Positions 1 through 11,786 of a DNA stretch of 64,000 nt are shown here, in pieces. The stretch lies in NCBI GenBank assembly GCA_905183005.1, contig CAJJDO010000046.1, positions 191,946 through 255,945 of the forward strand, given 5' to 3'. The stretch's first letter is position 1, and the number at the start of each line of letters is the position of its first letter. Made by a program: the position numbers and the translations under genes. Under the pieces are notes generated by a model, which saw only the letters and a program-made list of their open reading frames with translations, ran no database searches and was not told where the DNA came from. The DNA is from Paramecium pentaurelia. Its lineage: Eukaryota; Ciliophora; Oligohymenophorea; Peniculida; Parameciidae.

Positions 1-63
1 TGATTTGATTGAAACAATAAGTTTCTGAATTCTTTCTAAATCATTTTTGAATTGGTCATTCAT
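1..63 (-). CDS. 5' end of an unidentified gene (partial)
   Basis: An open frame starts with ATG at 63-61 on the minus strand and runs off the left edge. The 21 visible codons read MNDQFKNDLERIQKLIVSIK and onward, a charged, probably helical start. AT-rich non-coding sequence precedes the ATG. Too little is present to assign a function, and the start is only plausible. Confidence 0.4.
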   Translation of the reverse strand, partial: MNDQFKNDLERIQKLIVSIKS

Positions 64-326
64 TATAATTATATATTTTATCAAGAAAATAAAATATCTA
101 AATGGTTAAATAGTTAAAAGAATTTTATTAAAAATTCAAATATTATGAAATATATACTACAAATATAATAGTTATTGTAGTATTATGTAAAATAGATACT
201 TTTCAATAATACATAAAAACTTTGAGTATAAAAAATAAAGTTTTATTTTAAATGAAGTTAATGATCTATATGAATTTTTATAAATAAATAGTAAATATAT
301 AGATATATTAAATGGATAGTTGTTTT

Positions 327-1002
327 TCAACTATGATATTTTTATTATTCTATAACACAGGCATGTTATTTTATTCTTTATTAAGATTCAACTAAATAAA
401 AATGTAATTCTTCAATATTCTACTCTTGTTGATTTTTAATATTGAATATATCAATTTTATTTTTAGGAACTGTTGCTAATTCAGTAACAATAGATTATCT
501 TGTCTATTGATTTTTTCCATCCATTTATTGAAGCAAATCTCCTAAAAAATTCATGCGATTCATTCTTTCAATCTTTTCGATGCTTTAATTTATTCAATGT
601 TTACTTAGATTACAATTAATTTTAGCTTGATTATTATGTTTAAGTTTTAATAATATCCTAAGGATGATAATTCTTAACTCGAAAGGATGGACTCTTTGTT
701 AATTAAGTTGAGACAAATTATTATTACTAGTTCTAAATTGAGTTGAGATAAATAGTACCTTGATTAGTTGGCCAACATATGGTTGAATCTAAGATTCAAA
801 AGATATCTGATCATACTTCATAAAATTGCAATTTTCCTTGATTTGGTGTTTGATTATTACTCTGTTGGGTTGAACATCTATAATGAGTTGCTGAATTCAA
901 TCTTGATCCTTGTTAACTCTTGGCTCTATTTTAATCAACTACAATTTATCTTCTATTGTTTTTATTTGAGTATGGAATGTGACGGATAGCACAAATGTTC
1001 AT
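327..1002 (-). CDS. Gln-rich hypothetical protein, paralogue A
   Basis: I do not recognise this protein. ATG at 1002-1000 (MNICAIRHIPYSNKNNRRQ) and TGA at 329-327 enclose about 199 codons once three introns of 28, 26 and 22 nt are removed. The product is rich in Gln, Asn and Ser with no membrane segment. It contains the element STQLTKSPSFRVKNY and a C-terminal acidic stretch IEELHFYLVE. The same order of elements occurs in the next gene at 1034-1718, so the two are tandem duplicates on the same strand, 31 bp apart. The third intron ends in AAG instead of the usual TAG, so that junction is the least certain. Confidence 0.7.
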
Positions 1003-1033
1003 TTTAATTGATTTATATATAAGTAGATGAAAT

Positions 1034-1718
1034 TCATTTTTTTAACTTCTTTTCAATATTCTCTAACCATTTTTTGTATTTCTATTGCATTTCTACTTAA
1101 AAAAAATGAACTTCTTCCAAATTCGCATCTTTATTGTCTTCTAATATTGTTTAATCAAGATTATATTTTGGAACAGAAGTTGTTTAACTAGATGAGGAAG
1201 GAGTAGCCACTATTTTCTTTATTGGTTATTTTTATCTAACTTACTATTATTCATCATCAGTCCCAAGTTGATATTAAAGTAATTCCATCGCACTCACCCT
1301 CTATTTGAAAGCCTGCCTTAAAATTCATATAATATATACTTACAGAACTTTAAAAATTGGTTTGTCTTCTTATATCATCTCTGGCTCCTGGAGTTATATG
1401 ACGATAATTCTTCATTCTAAATGAAGGACTCTTTCGCAACTGTGTTGAATTCATTGATGAATCTGTTGGTTTCGACTATTCATCATCGTTAATTACAATA
1501 CCTTATCCTCAAATAAATCTAAATTGCATCTCTCAAAATTAGTGGGTGTATGCTAAATCTAAAGAAAAACCTACTTTATAAGAAGGAGTGATTTATGATG
1601 AATTGAGATCAGAATCTAACCTTCTCTTTGGTTAAATTTTGGGTCCTACACTCCCATTTCTTAATTGTACACGATTTATCTAACAATATGGGTTCATCTT
1701 AGTTAATCCTGCACTCAT
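1034..1718 (-). CDS. Gln-rich hypothetical protein, paralogue B
   Basis: This is the partner of the gene at 327-1002. ATG at 1718-1716 (MSAGLTKMNPYCQINR) and TGA at 1036-1034 give 201 residues after removing introns of 22, 26 and 31 nt. Shared elements with paralogue A are STQLRKSPSFRMKNY and LEEVHFFQVEMQQKYKKW near the C terminus. B ends in a more basic, coiled-coil-like tail (WLENIEKKLKK). A second ATG eight codons in would align better with the start of paralogue A. The function is unknown. Similarity is restricted to short blocks, so the duplication is not recent. Confidence 0.7.
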
Positions 1719-2642
1719 TTGTATAAATATATATATTAATTATATAATTTTTATTGTCAGATAATTTGAATATCTATCTTACAACAAGATCTAAAATTGT
1801 TATGTGATTACAAAATAATCTAATTCAGTAAATAATACTCATCATATATTCTATATCAACTATATATTCTAAAATTTACTTAAAAGTCTTAGAAATTCAC
1901 TATAAAACTATAAATATTCTACTTCTAAATATACAAATACGATAATGATCTAAATAGTGTTAAAAATTCTATAAATCCATAATTTCTTGATTTTCTAATC
2001 TCATATAGTGATATTTAAAGTTCATTTAATTCTTTTGTGATTTATATCAAGATAATCTTTCTTCTTTAGAATATTAATATTCATAATTACATAATAGATA
2101 ATTTATAAAACTGTATAATAATAAAATCAATTTTACGAAATTATCTAAAATGTCTAAAAATATTCTGATGATAATATAACTTTGATTTTTATCCTATCCT
2201 ACACAACTTCAATTCTTTAACTTATAATACTGTTAGATTCAATGTAAATTAATTATTAAATGAATAATATTTTAATATCAAGAAATAAGCAAAACTTTTA
2301 GTAAGATCGGATAAAAGCTTAAAATAATTTATTTTATTTTAGTAAATCATCTAAAATATTTTTGGAATATCATTTAATTATTGTTATCTCTTAATTACCA
2401 TTAAATAAATTATTATTATGCATTATTAATTAATTATATTCAATATCCTTTTATCGGATAAAAGACTTAAAAAAATTCAAATGCTAATCTAAAGGAAAAA
2501 GCATACTCTAATTTAGGATTAAATAAGGATAAACATTCCAATTTCTATCTAGGATGTAAGCTTTTTTAATTTAATCTAGACTTTAACGAAATGAAATTAA
2601 ATAAATGTTAAGCTGTGAAAATTATGGTAAATTCCCCAAGAA
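1719..2642. other. Interval without a supported gene
   Basis: AT-rich sequence with TGA on the plus strand and TCA on the minus strand at short intervals in all frames. I see no RNA gene or clear repeat. It may hold the promoters of the flanking divergent genes. Confidence 0.5.
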
Positions 2643-3760
2643 ATGTTGTAATTCAGAGTGTTGAAATGTCTAATAAGGTTTGATATTTTTTTAATTAAAA
2701 AGTAAGAATAGCTTAAGGAGATAAATTAATTTCAAATTTCTGAGTTAGTCAACTTTTTTTAATATGAAAAAAAAGGACTAGAAATGAGTGGATTGACTTT
2801 GAGAGATACAGAATTCAGGATTTGATTTCAAATCTAATAGATAATAAAAAGCCAAGTTTGCTAACAATTAAATTTGATTAGTGTTATATAATAAGATTTG
2901 ATTTTATTAATTTCAATGATTCCTTTGTATATAAATTATGGGTACCAACAAGATGCTAATATTGTGAACATACCAAAATAGATTTATTTGTTCTAAAATG
3001 ATAAGTATTTATTGAATTTATGTAAGTCCCAATATGAGATAAATACAAAGGTACTACTAGATAATAGAAAAATTTCTGAAGGCTCTACACAATTTATAGA
3101 ATGCTTAAAACTAACCTAACTTTTCTCTTAAATATCCTATTGTAATACAAATTACTTTTAATAACTTTATGGTACATTCTATCTATTAAATAGGTTCATT
3201 TGGGAAAAACAAAAACAGATATATTTAGTAAAAATGAGTGTATCTTTTAAACTTCAAATTTGATTGTTCCATCTTATCATACATAAGAAATTCCTTCATA
3301 TCCTAAGATATAACTACCTATTCAAAAGAAAAGATAGATAAATTTTATGTAAGATTAAAAAGACTCAAAGAATATACCTAAGAATTACTGTAAAAGCATA
3401 ATAACTTTTGCTTGTAAGAATCAATAAAATTTATGCTTCAAAATTTTAAAAGACTAATTGAAGGTTGTCAAATTTTTAGATAAGATTTCCCAGTATAAAA
3501 AATAATTACTAAATATTAAGATTTTTAGTACTTTATTATAAAAATCAGATGATCCTGAGGAAGAAGAATATAGAAGAGCATTCAGAATAATTAGGTATGA
3601 TTGTAGATATATTAGTAGTCAAATTTTTATTAAGAAATAGGCTATAAATTATATATTTAATTCGAAAATTGTTTAACATAATTGGCATATGAGATATAGA
3701 TTATAAATTTACAAGGGAGTAAAGAATCCTGATAATTTTTCTCACATTAAGAATTTATGA
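2643..3760 (+). CDS. Ciliate-type hypothetical protein
   Basis: Four introns (about 25, 28, 40 and 35 nt) join exons into 329 residues from ATG 2643 to TGA 3758-3760. The last exon (about 3275-3760) is the best supported. It reads NIPKNYCKSIITFACKNQ, then an acidic DDPEEEEYRRAFRIIRYDCR block, then a basic C-terminal part ending NFSHIKNL. I recall this IPKN...KAI/S layout from other uncharacterised Paramecium proteins, but cannot name a function. The 5' half was assembled by choosing splice sites that keep the frame open. The 40-nt intron is longer than usual, so exons 1-4 are tentative. Confidence 0.55.
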
Positions 3761-3823
3761 TGTTAGTTTACAATTGAACTGTTATGGTTATATATATTAT
3801 TTAATATACACAACCATATTATT

Positions 3824-4712
3824 ATGCCAAAGAAGTTCTCTATCAATCCTAAGTAAATTTTTGGTTCTTATAAATAATCAAAGAGCTTAAGCCGCTAGAG
3901 AGAAAGAGACTGAGAAAAAGGAGAGTATGAAGATTAAAAAGAAATAGAAGGAAGAAGAAGAATATTGGAAGGAAACAGATAAGAATATTATATAGAAGTA
4001 AGAGAGACAGAGATAGAAGGAATTAGAGGAAGAGAATAAGAGAAAGAGATAAGAGGAAAAGAAATAGTTGTATGAGAGTGAGATGAATGCAATAGAATCA
4101 AGTATGTGTACTAATATCAATTGATAAATAATATAAGGGGGCTATATCAAAGAAGTAATTAAAAGAAGAATAAGAAAAAATATTTGCTTAGCGTTTATAG
4201 AATGTAGAGTTAGGGGATGAATAGAGTGAAAATGAAGAAGATTAATAGGAATAAGTAGAATAGTAAGATGATAATTAATTTCTTTAATAAAATAAATAAG
4301 ATCAATAAATAAATTTAGAAAAACTTCAAGAAATTTGGGATTCAGATTAAGAAGATTTTGATGAGGTAAATTATTATCTATATAATCAAATAGACAATTG
4401 GATAAAATTAGAATCATATTTTAAGAGAATAATAAAAAAGAGATAAAGAAAAATATGAATAAATTATTGATGCTGATGGAATAGGTTAATTTATTGATGC
4501 TATCGATGGGAAAGGCCCATAATAATTGGTAATTTAATAGAAATATAAGAATAGAAATTCAAAGAATACTGTCGTCAAAAATTAGGGAAGGTTTAGAAGG
4601 AGAATCCTTAATTAAGACATTCATAAATAATGGAAATGATTTATAAATAGGTAAAAGTCATAAAATATAATTAAAGTGGAAAATAGATCCTCTAAATCCT
4701 AAGAACTAATGA
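3824..4712 (+). CDS. CCDC124: CCDC124/Lso2-type ribosome-associated coiled-coil protein
   Basis: The N terminus MPKKFSINPKAQAAREKE, then EEEEYWKETDKNI and a long Lys/Glu helix follow the pattern of CCDC124 (yeast Lso2). That small protein binds idle ribosomes and is linked to recovery from hibernation. Later blocks also match: IIDADGIGQFIDAI and the C-terminal RQKLGKVQKENPQLRHSQI followed by WKIDPLNPKN. Introns of 31, 36, 28, 26 and 26 nt are seen. One junction does not close. The exon ending MNAIES and the exon starting GAISKKQ differ by one base across the 36-nt intron next to a GGGGG run at 4137-4141, and the spliced length is one base over a multiple of three. A miscalled G would repair it. 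A Gln/Asp-rich insert of about 70 residues lies in the middle. Confidence 0.85.
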
Positions 4713-4831
4713 TTTATAATAAAGAATATTGAATTAAGATTTATTATCTTATACATTTAATGATATATGCTTACGTCATTCCTATTTAATATAATTGATA
4801 TGAAAATATACTCTAAATATATTATTAATTA

Positions 4832-5654
4832 ATGGGATTATGTGAGAGTAGGGAGACAGAGCATAAAAATTAACAAGGAACTGATAGTTTTAATAAATCC
4901 TCTCAAATTTCCAAAAATTTATTAACTTAAGATATTCAATAAGGAAACTGTCTTCATTTTAAATATGAGACTGTAATAATACAAGATAATTTGAAAACTA
5001 TTGCAGAGGAAAGTATAATATTGTAAAGTAAGTATTTTAGATAATAAATAGAGAATAAGAATACTTAGTTAGATAGATAAATTGAATATTAATCTACAGC
5101 TCCATCTCCTCAAGCTTCAATAGATATGAAGTAGGTGTCTTAGTAGATTCCTTTGATGATATAAAATCCAGCTGGAACATGGAGTTTATAGACACATATT
5201 ATAAAACATGGAGGAATGTATGAAGTATCAGTAGGTAAGGAATGTATTGGGATGTATGAAGAATGGAAATTAATTTTAAATCATGAAGGTCCTATAGTAA
5301 ATTAAGATAGATTTGTGGTAATTCAAAATTTATATAAATCTTTAGTTACATCATTTATTGACTGAAACATTTTTGGTGGCTGAAGAAACTCTGTAAGGTG
5401 AATACAAGGTTGGTTGTATAGCTAGTAAAACAATAAAAGATTAAGCTATCTGGTAATTAGAAATAGGTACAGATATTCTATATGAGAATACTTTTATTAG
5501 TAAATTAATATATAATAAAGTAGAATTACGTCATAGATAATCAAAGTTATATTTATCAAGAACAAGTGAAAATGGTTCAATGGAGAATCATAGATGTGTA
5601 GCACTAACTAAATTTGATCCAATCAATAGTTTTTGGTTAGTCAAATTAAAATGA
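4832..5654 (+). CDS. Possible MIR/beta-trefoil protein with myristoylation motif
   Basis: ATG 4832 and TGA 5652-5654 with one 28-nt intron give 264 residues. The start MGLCESRE fits N-myristoylation (Gly2, Ser6) with a neighbouring Cys that could be palmitoylated. This suggests membrane anchoring. Residues from about 100 on contain GTWSLQTHIIKHGGMYEV, VNQDRFVLHHLLTETFLVAE and GTDILYENTFISKL, then LRHRQSKLYLSR and a closing NSFWLVKLK. The alternation of short beta-like segments with His-containing turns resembles MIR repeats of IP3 receptors and SDF2, but I base this on pattern only. The first 80 residues are low in complexity. Next downstream, convergent, is UXT, 11 bp away. Confidence 0.65.
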
Positions 5655-5665
5655 TACTTAATAAT

Positions 5666-6102
5666 TCACTTAACTTATAATAAAATCTTTTCAACTTAAT
5701 CAATATATTGTTATACACCAAGTATTGTTTTATTTTGTTCTTCAATTTTGAATGAAAGTGTTTATAATTGTTTTGTAATTATATTATTGGCTTCTTAAAA
5801 ATTTAATTCAACAAATATATTCATTCCTATATCAAGTGTTATCAATTTAGGATTTATTCTATTCATTAGAATTGTGTTTAATACAATTCAACATTTAGGA
5901 ATGTATTAGCTCCAACATTCATTTTAGTTTGTGATTATCCTTTTTAATTTTTAATGTATTCTGTAACAAGTTAATAATCATCTTGTTTGATTTATAATTA
6001 TTTGAGTTTCTATAGAGCTTTTTCCATATCAATTCTAAGTTTTTTGTGGAAAGTCTAGTATTTGATGATTTGTTCATCATTTAATTATTCAATCTCAGTC
6101 AT
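5666..6102 (-). CDS. UXT: UXT-type prefoldin-like chaperone subunit
   Basis: ATG 6102-6100 and TGA 5668-5666 with one 26-nt intron give 136 residues, the usual size for an alpha-class prefoldin. An N-terminal helix (KLRIDMEKALQKLKQLQIKQ) is followed by the conserved beta-hairpin core NVGANTFLNVEL and LITLDIGMNIFVELNFQEA. A C-terminal helix (ITKQLQTLSFKIEEQ) then follows. This matches UXT, a subunit of the prefoldin-like module of the R2TP co-chaperone, which helps assemble large complexes. The start lies only 14 bp from the divergent start of NPHP4, so the two share any promoter. An ordinary prefoldin alpha subunit (PFDN5) is a less likely alternative. Confidence 0.82.
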
Positions 6103-6116
6103 ATAAATTAAAATAA
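6103..6116. promoter_or_regulatory. 14-bp space between divergent start codons
   Basis: ATG of UXT (minus, 6102-6100) and ATG of NPHP4 (plus, 6117-6119) are separated by ATAAATTAAAATAA only. Any core promoter, and at least one 5' leader, must overlap the coding start of the other gene, unless one start codon is really internal. Both starts open proteins that align with their families from the first residues. Confidence 0.7.
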
Positions 6117-9100
6117 ATGTCTGAAATATTAGATGATGAACAAGCTTATTTGAAAAGATGGTATAAGTTTGCTAAAATTCATAAAACCATTCCACCTCCT
6201 AAAAAGGATACACATCTTGAATCACTTTGTTACAGAATCAAAATTAGAGATGTCTATAACATTCCACCCAAAAAGGATGTATAGTAATCAATAAGAATAC
6301 TGTTAAATTTATACAATTCAAATACAAAAGAATTTTTTGGTAGAACTTATGAATCTCCATTTTTGGAATTGAATTATTCATAAGCAAATCAATAATTGGA
6401 ACATCCAGAGGTTTTCTGTTACTTTCATTTACGTTAAATTGAATCCATTTAAATTGCTGCAGAGATTGTTTTATTTGGTATTAATAATCTAAATATTTAG
6501 AGAAAAAGGATCAAGTTATATAAAATAGATTGATAGTTGGTTGGTGTTTAGGTGAAATTGGTTAAGAATTAAAATATACTCTAAAAAGAGGTTCATCTAG
6601 ATTCTTAATTAGTAATCAAACTAATGTGGAAACAGTTGGATAAACAATGTGGATGGATATAGTTGAGAATAAGGAATTTACATAAATTAGAAATTTGGTA
6701 CCTGAAGGATGTCTATGTGGATATGGAGATGAAGTATTAGGAGTTCATGGATATCAAATAATACAATAATTATCTCTAATGTAAGAATAAATTGCATATG
6801 TAACATCAATTGAAATATTGATACCAACTTCAGTAGATCTTTTGATATCAGAGTATCTAAAGAAGTATAAGGAAATCAAATATAAAGATGATGGACCAAA
6901 TGATGTCCATTTTTTAGCTAAAAGATTAGTATTTACATTTCATAATGGATGGAATTATACAAATACAAGAGGATTAAATAATTTCATAACTTTGGAAGAA
7001 TCTTCTTTTTAGAAAAGTATTGATAACTAAAAGATTGATTATAAAAAACTTACATTTAAAGGTGCTTTAGATGTAAATGGCATTTATTAAGAACCTAAAT
7101 TAGGAGTCTTTATTATCTAATTAGAATATGATGTTGAATTTATGGTTACAAATCTAGGTAAATAAAGAACTACTGTATTATGTGGTTGGTTACCATTAAT
7201 ACCCAAATCTAATTTTGAAGAAGAATTTATTGTTGGACCAGGAAGATCTCTTAGTAATCAAGTATTAGTAGATTTAAGTGATATTAAATATCCAATAACA
7301 ATATCTGGAAAAATTAATTTTGGATCTATTCAAACTCAAAATCTACCTGGACCCATTATTAATTAATAGGTTTTTTAACCAATGGATGCTCCAAGTTTAG
7401 TAAAACTACCTGAATAAGGTGGTTAATAACTTGGTATGGATGATGATTAAAGAAAAATAAAACAATTAGAAAATACTTTAAAATGTATAAAATTTATTAT
7501 AAAAAATTTATAGAACTTTAATAAGATAGATAAGTAAGTGCAACAAATTTAGCTATGGATTTTGAAAACAAACTTAAAATTGATAAATAAAAAGAATAAG
7601 AATATTAGAAAATGGTAGAAACAATTAAGAAATAACATGAAGAAGAAATATAAAAAATATTAGAATAATATGAAGATTTAAAAAAAATGATGACTGATAT
7701 TAATCAAACTTAATAATAATATTTAACAAAAGCATAACCAACATCAGCATCTTTATTAGGATAATAGTAAGTGTTGTAAGATTAAAAAGAATTAGAAAAA
7801 TGGAGAATTATAGAATCTATGACATCAGTTCCTAGAAAAACATTTTACAAAACTTAATAATAAGATTTAATGGTTGAAGCTCAATTTGGAGGTTAAGCAC
7901 TTTCAAGAGGAGATATTGCATTTCTCAGTTAAAATGGAGTGAGAGAATTGTTTGTATAACATACAGATTATGTTGAAAATGATGAAATTAAATAAAAATC
8001 ACTTCAATATGAATTAGCTGATCATAGACAATCTATCACTGTATTTATTTAATTACTCTCATTTAAACCAAGAATTACTATGAAATCTAAAGATCTTGAA
8101 CCTACTGTTTATCATTATTCAGAAGAATCAAGAATACCTTCTAGATTATTCATGATAGTCAATTTTTATGATTTTCCAGAATATATTACAGAACCATTAA
8201 TTTATGAGAATGGATTTGATAAATCTTCTTATACTAGATGTTTAGAACAATCTATACCATTTCTTTTAATAAGAGAATAATTTCTGAAAACAGGTGCTTC
8301 TTATAAAGAACCTGTTTTTAAATTTGAAATTGAACCATCATCTATTGGATATCCTAAAGCTTATAAATATTTTTGTGAATATTTATTTAATAAATGTATA
8401 ACAATTGAAATTTGGGATTTTGATTCCATGATGATATTTGGAACTATTAGACTCCCTTTACGATAATTATTAAGGTAAGGACAAGATGCATCTGTTGTAA
8501 TGAGGAAAGCAGATATCATAGATAAAGAATTTAAAAAAATCAAAGGAGAATTATAAGTATTAATTAAATGTGTTGGTAAAGAGGATAAAGTGACTGAAGC
8601 ATTAGATAATAACAGTTAGATGAAAAGAAAAGTGATTTCAACCAAAAGAGTTGAACCTTTGCATGTATTAGAAGATGAAGAGAAAGATTTAATTAAGTAA
8701 GATCCAAATGAAAGAATCAAGGAAAGAATTAAAAGAATAAGAAGATAAGAAGTTCCAAATGATCCAAATAATAATAGTACAAAGACTTTAATGGAAATTA
8801 CAAAGAGAAAAGATTTATCTAAAAATGCTTTTGTTCATTCTGTCATTTAAAGTCATTTAAGTGATGAAAAAGTGATACATCCTTTCTTTGGAAAAGTAGA
8901 AATAATCGAACTTGAATTCAGAAATCCTTATGCAACAGGATAAAATTTTGTTATTTCAATTGATGATTAAGAAGTTAAATGTTCTGGTATTTAAGAAATT
9001 CATTTAATTCATTAACCTGTGGAATGGAAATATTATGTAGATTTGTACAATCATTCAAAACCTTAGGAATTCAATATGATATAAGCTAATCAAAATAATT

Positions 9101-10251
9101 TTACTATGTTTTTAACAGCTAAAGAAAAAGTTGTGCTTTTATTTAAATATTAAACTTTTAGAGAAGTTAATTAAGAATTTACTGAATTATAAAAGACTGA
9201 AGAATTATTTACTATTAAAGGCAAATAATTTCTCACTTAATACAGTTATCCTAGGTAAGTTGCTGTATTTATCAATACAATTGAAGGATAATGTGTTGGA
9301 GGAATGAGAATCAAAATATTTCCTCATAATAACACTATAGATCATGTTTATAGATTTTATGAAAGAGATAATAGATAAGTATCTATTTAATTTCCAGCTT
9401 TATATGGATACACAGTACCATCACCTGATAAAAAACCTATTTTATTTTGTAATAACGATCAATTAGTAGTTGAATGGGCTAATGAATTTGAAATCAGAAT
9501 TAGTTTACGAATGCCTGAAGTGAATAAATAGACAGTCTTCTATATTTTAGCATATTAAGATACTTATTTCAAAGAATTAATAGCTAATTGGTAAATAAAA
9601 CTTACAAGTTTGGCTGGGTATATTTATTAATTATACATTTAATTTTAGTATTGGTATAGAGGTACCTTTAGGTTAAGTTTAAAATACAAAGTTAACAGTT
9701 CATGTAGAGATTTCAAGATAGGTTAAATTTTATTCATCACATCCTATATGTGTTTGGTTTCCATAACCATATGATTAGTTAGTCAATTTAATACCAGGAA
9801 AAATAAATATTGCTAATTTATGTGTTAGATTATTCACTGAATAGATTCATAAAGTAATGGTGACTTGTGTAGATGAATAATCTCATGAATTAGTCAGAGG
9901 ATGGATATTAAATATTTCACCAACTGTTCCACCAATTAGTTAGGTATTTGATATTCAAGCTCCAAGAGATTAAATGAAGACTTACATTGTTAAATATGCT
10001 AATAAATAAAATAATGAAGTCCTTTTAATTTTTAAATCATCAAATAAATAAATTTTAAAAGTAATTATTTATTTTTATTATAGCTTATTGAGACTAGATA
10101 TTTATTCAAAGCTTAATAGATATAAGATGTTACATTATAAATTCATAGAGTTGGTGAAATGGATAAAGCAGAAGTTAAAGTTTTTATTGGTGATGAAGAC
10201 AGATCAAGAGATACATTTGATTGTTTGTTATTTAGAATCACTTATATTTGA
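6117..10251 (+). CDS. NPHP4: Nephrocystin-4, ciliary transition zone protein
   Basis: NPHP4 is a scaffold of the ciliary transition zone, acting with NPHP1 and RPGRIP1L in gating entry to the cilium. Four introns (6478-6500, 7485-7513, 9618-9648, 10061-10083) leave 1,342 residues, close to the family size. The N terminus carries the early beta-rich region with FFGRTYESP. A Gln-rich coiled coil follows at about 440-540. The C2-like domain has the family motif ITIEIWDFDSMMIFGTIRLP followed by LRQLLRQGQDA. The C-terminal third holds the tandem MSP/Ig-like domains (VYRFYERDNRQVSIQFPALYG spans the typical junction) and ends KVFIGDEDRSRDTFDCLLF. Divergent UXT and a convergent coiled-coil gene flank it. 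Confidence 0.93.
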
Positions 10252-10281
10252 ATATAGAAATTTATACACATTTGAAATTGA

Positions 10282-11764
10282 TCAATCTTATTATTCATAA
10301 TGTTCTTCATCTGAAACTTCTGATATTCTAGGTGGTTAATTGTTTTATTTTTTATAATTGTTAAATTCTAATATTTCTTAATCTTCATCTAAAAATGGAT
10401 CTAATGTATCTGATACTTTAATATTCTGTAAATCTTCATTTGATTTTTCAAATAACTATATATTTAATTTATATGTTACATTTAAATTATAATATAGTAA
10501 ACTAGAATTGTTAAATGATAATCCAACAGTAATAATCATTTTTTAAACCTCATGATAATCAACTACTTATTTTTAATTCCAATAATCTTAAATTTTTTAT
10601 TTATTTTGATTTAATTATTCTTACATATTTTGTTATTCCTATTCAAAATCAAAATTATTAAATGTGTCATAGATACCAATCAAATTTAAAAATTATTCAA
10701 TCAATATATCCCCATTTCCTGTGAGACAGTTAAGAATTTAGATAATCTTTTTATTATCAGTGAATGAGAATGGTTCTCTAATTTAATACTAATATTAATA
10801 CTAACTCAAAATATGATGAAAATCATCTAATCTTATTTACACATTTTATTCTTTAGCTTATTATTTCAATCCATCAAACATTTCATTTAATTATTTTACT
10901 GTTATACCTCTAAGTATTAATTTAAACTTTAATTCAGTTAAAATTAGTTAATGAAGTGCACTTAATTTTAAATGAGATGAAGGTTTCTTCAAAATAACAA
11001 AAGCTTTCTCTCTATCTTAAAGCATTTTTATAGTGACTTTAAGATTATTTTTCTCTGATATTAATTTCTTATTTTATGCTGACAACATATTAATCTTCTT
11101 TTCATGTTATTAGATACTAGTCTTATTCAAAATCTATTTAATATAAAATTAAGTAAAAATTTACTTGCTGTTGTTTTAACATTTCTTCAAGTTATTAGAT
11201 TTTAGTATTCAAATTTTTATTCTCATTAGAATTAGTTTCATTAAGCCTTTATAATTTTGAAATATCAACTTAAAGTGTTTAGAACCATTATAATTTTTGA
11301 TTCAAATCGTTTATTTATCTAATAGCATTTTCATAACAAGATTTCAATTTAGCATATTCTTCAATTTAAACTTTATTTTCACATTCTAATTCTGCTATTC
11401 TAGTAATTTTAGCACTTCTTTTTAAATGTTCAATCTATTCAATTTTTTCCTTTAATTATTATGATAATTCTTTATTATGTTTTCTCAATTGTATTAAAAG
11501 TAAATCAGAGGATTTGTTCAATGATCCTCCACACAATTTTTCATACCTAACTAGATCTTTATCAAATAATATTATTTAAGTTTTCAATTTAGTGTTCTCA
11601 TTGATTAGTTTATTGTTTTCAACTTTTATTTGTTACAATTCCTATTACATGCGTTCTCGATCATCATAGAAGAATATTTTATCATAAGTTTGATCGACAA
11701 GTTCTTTACGTCGAATATTTGTCTCTGCAGTGGAACTTGATCTATCATTAAGCTTTCGTTACAT
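10282..11764 (-). CDS. Coiled-coil protein with EF-hand-like C-terminal part (3' segment)
   Basis: From ATG 11764-11762 to TGA 10284-10282, with one 31-nt intron, this frame gives 483 residues. The first 300 are a long coiled coil (for example ELSQQLKEKIEQIEHLKRSA and NLNTKIQQLEEMLKQQQ). The last 180 fold into helical pairs resembling degenerate EF-hands: LILRGITVKQLNEMFDGL, then IREPFSFTDNKKIIQIL and GNGDILIEQFLNLIGIYD, without complete calcium loops. Its frame stays open upstream into the 3' end of the neighbouring segment (11787-12499), reading DMHLQQLIMQRKLNDRSSS. The two are therefore probably one gene split by a single-base shift. Its place among ciliary or centrosomal coiled-coil proteins is a guess; I cannot name the family. 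Confidence 0.7.
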
Positions 11765-11786
11765 AATTAATTATTATAAATGCATA

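Noticed and set aside
3887..4417. Minus-strand Ser/Tyr/Phe-rich frames at 3887-4120 and Leu/Ile-rich frame at 4142-4417
   Set aside because: They are antisense shadows of the Lys/Glu-rich CCDC124 exons.
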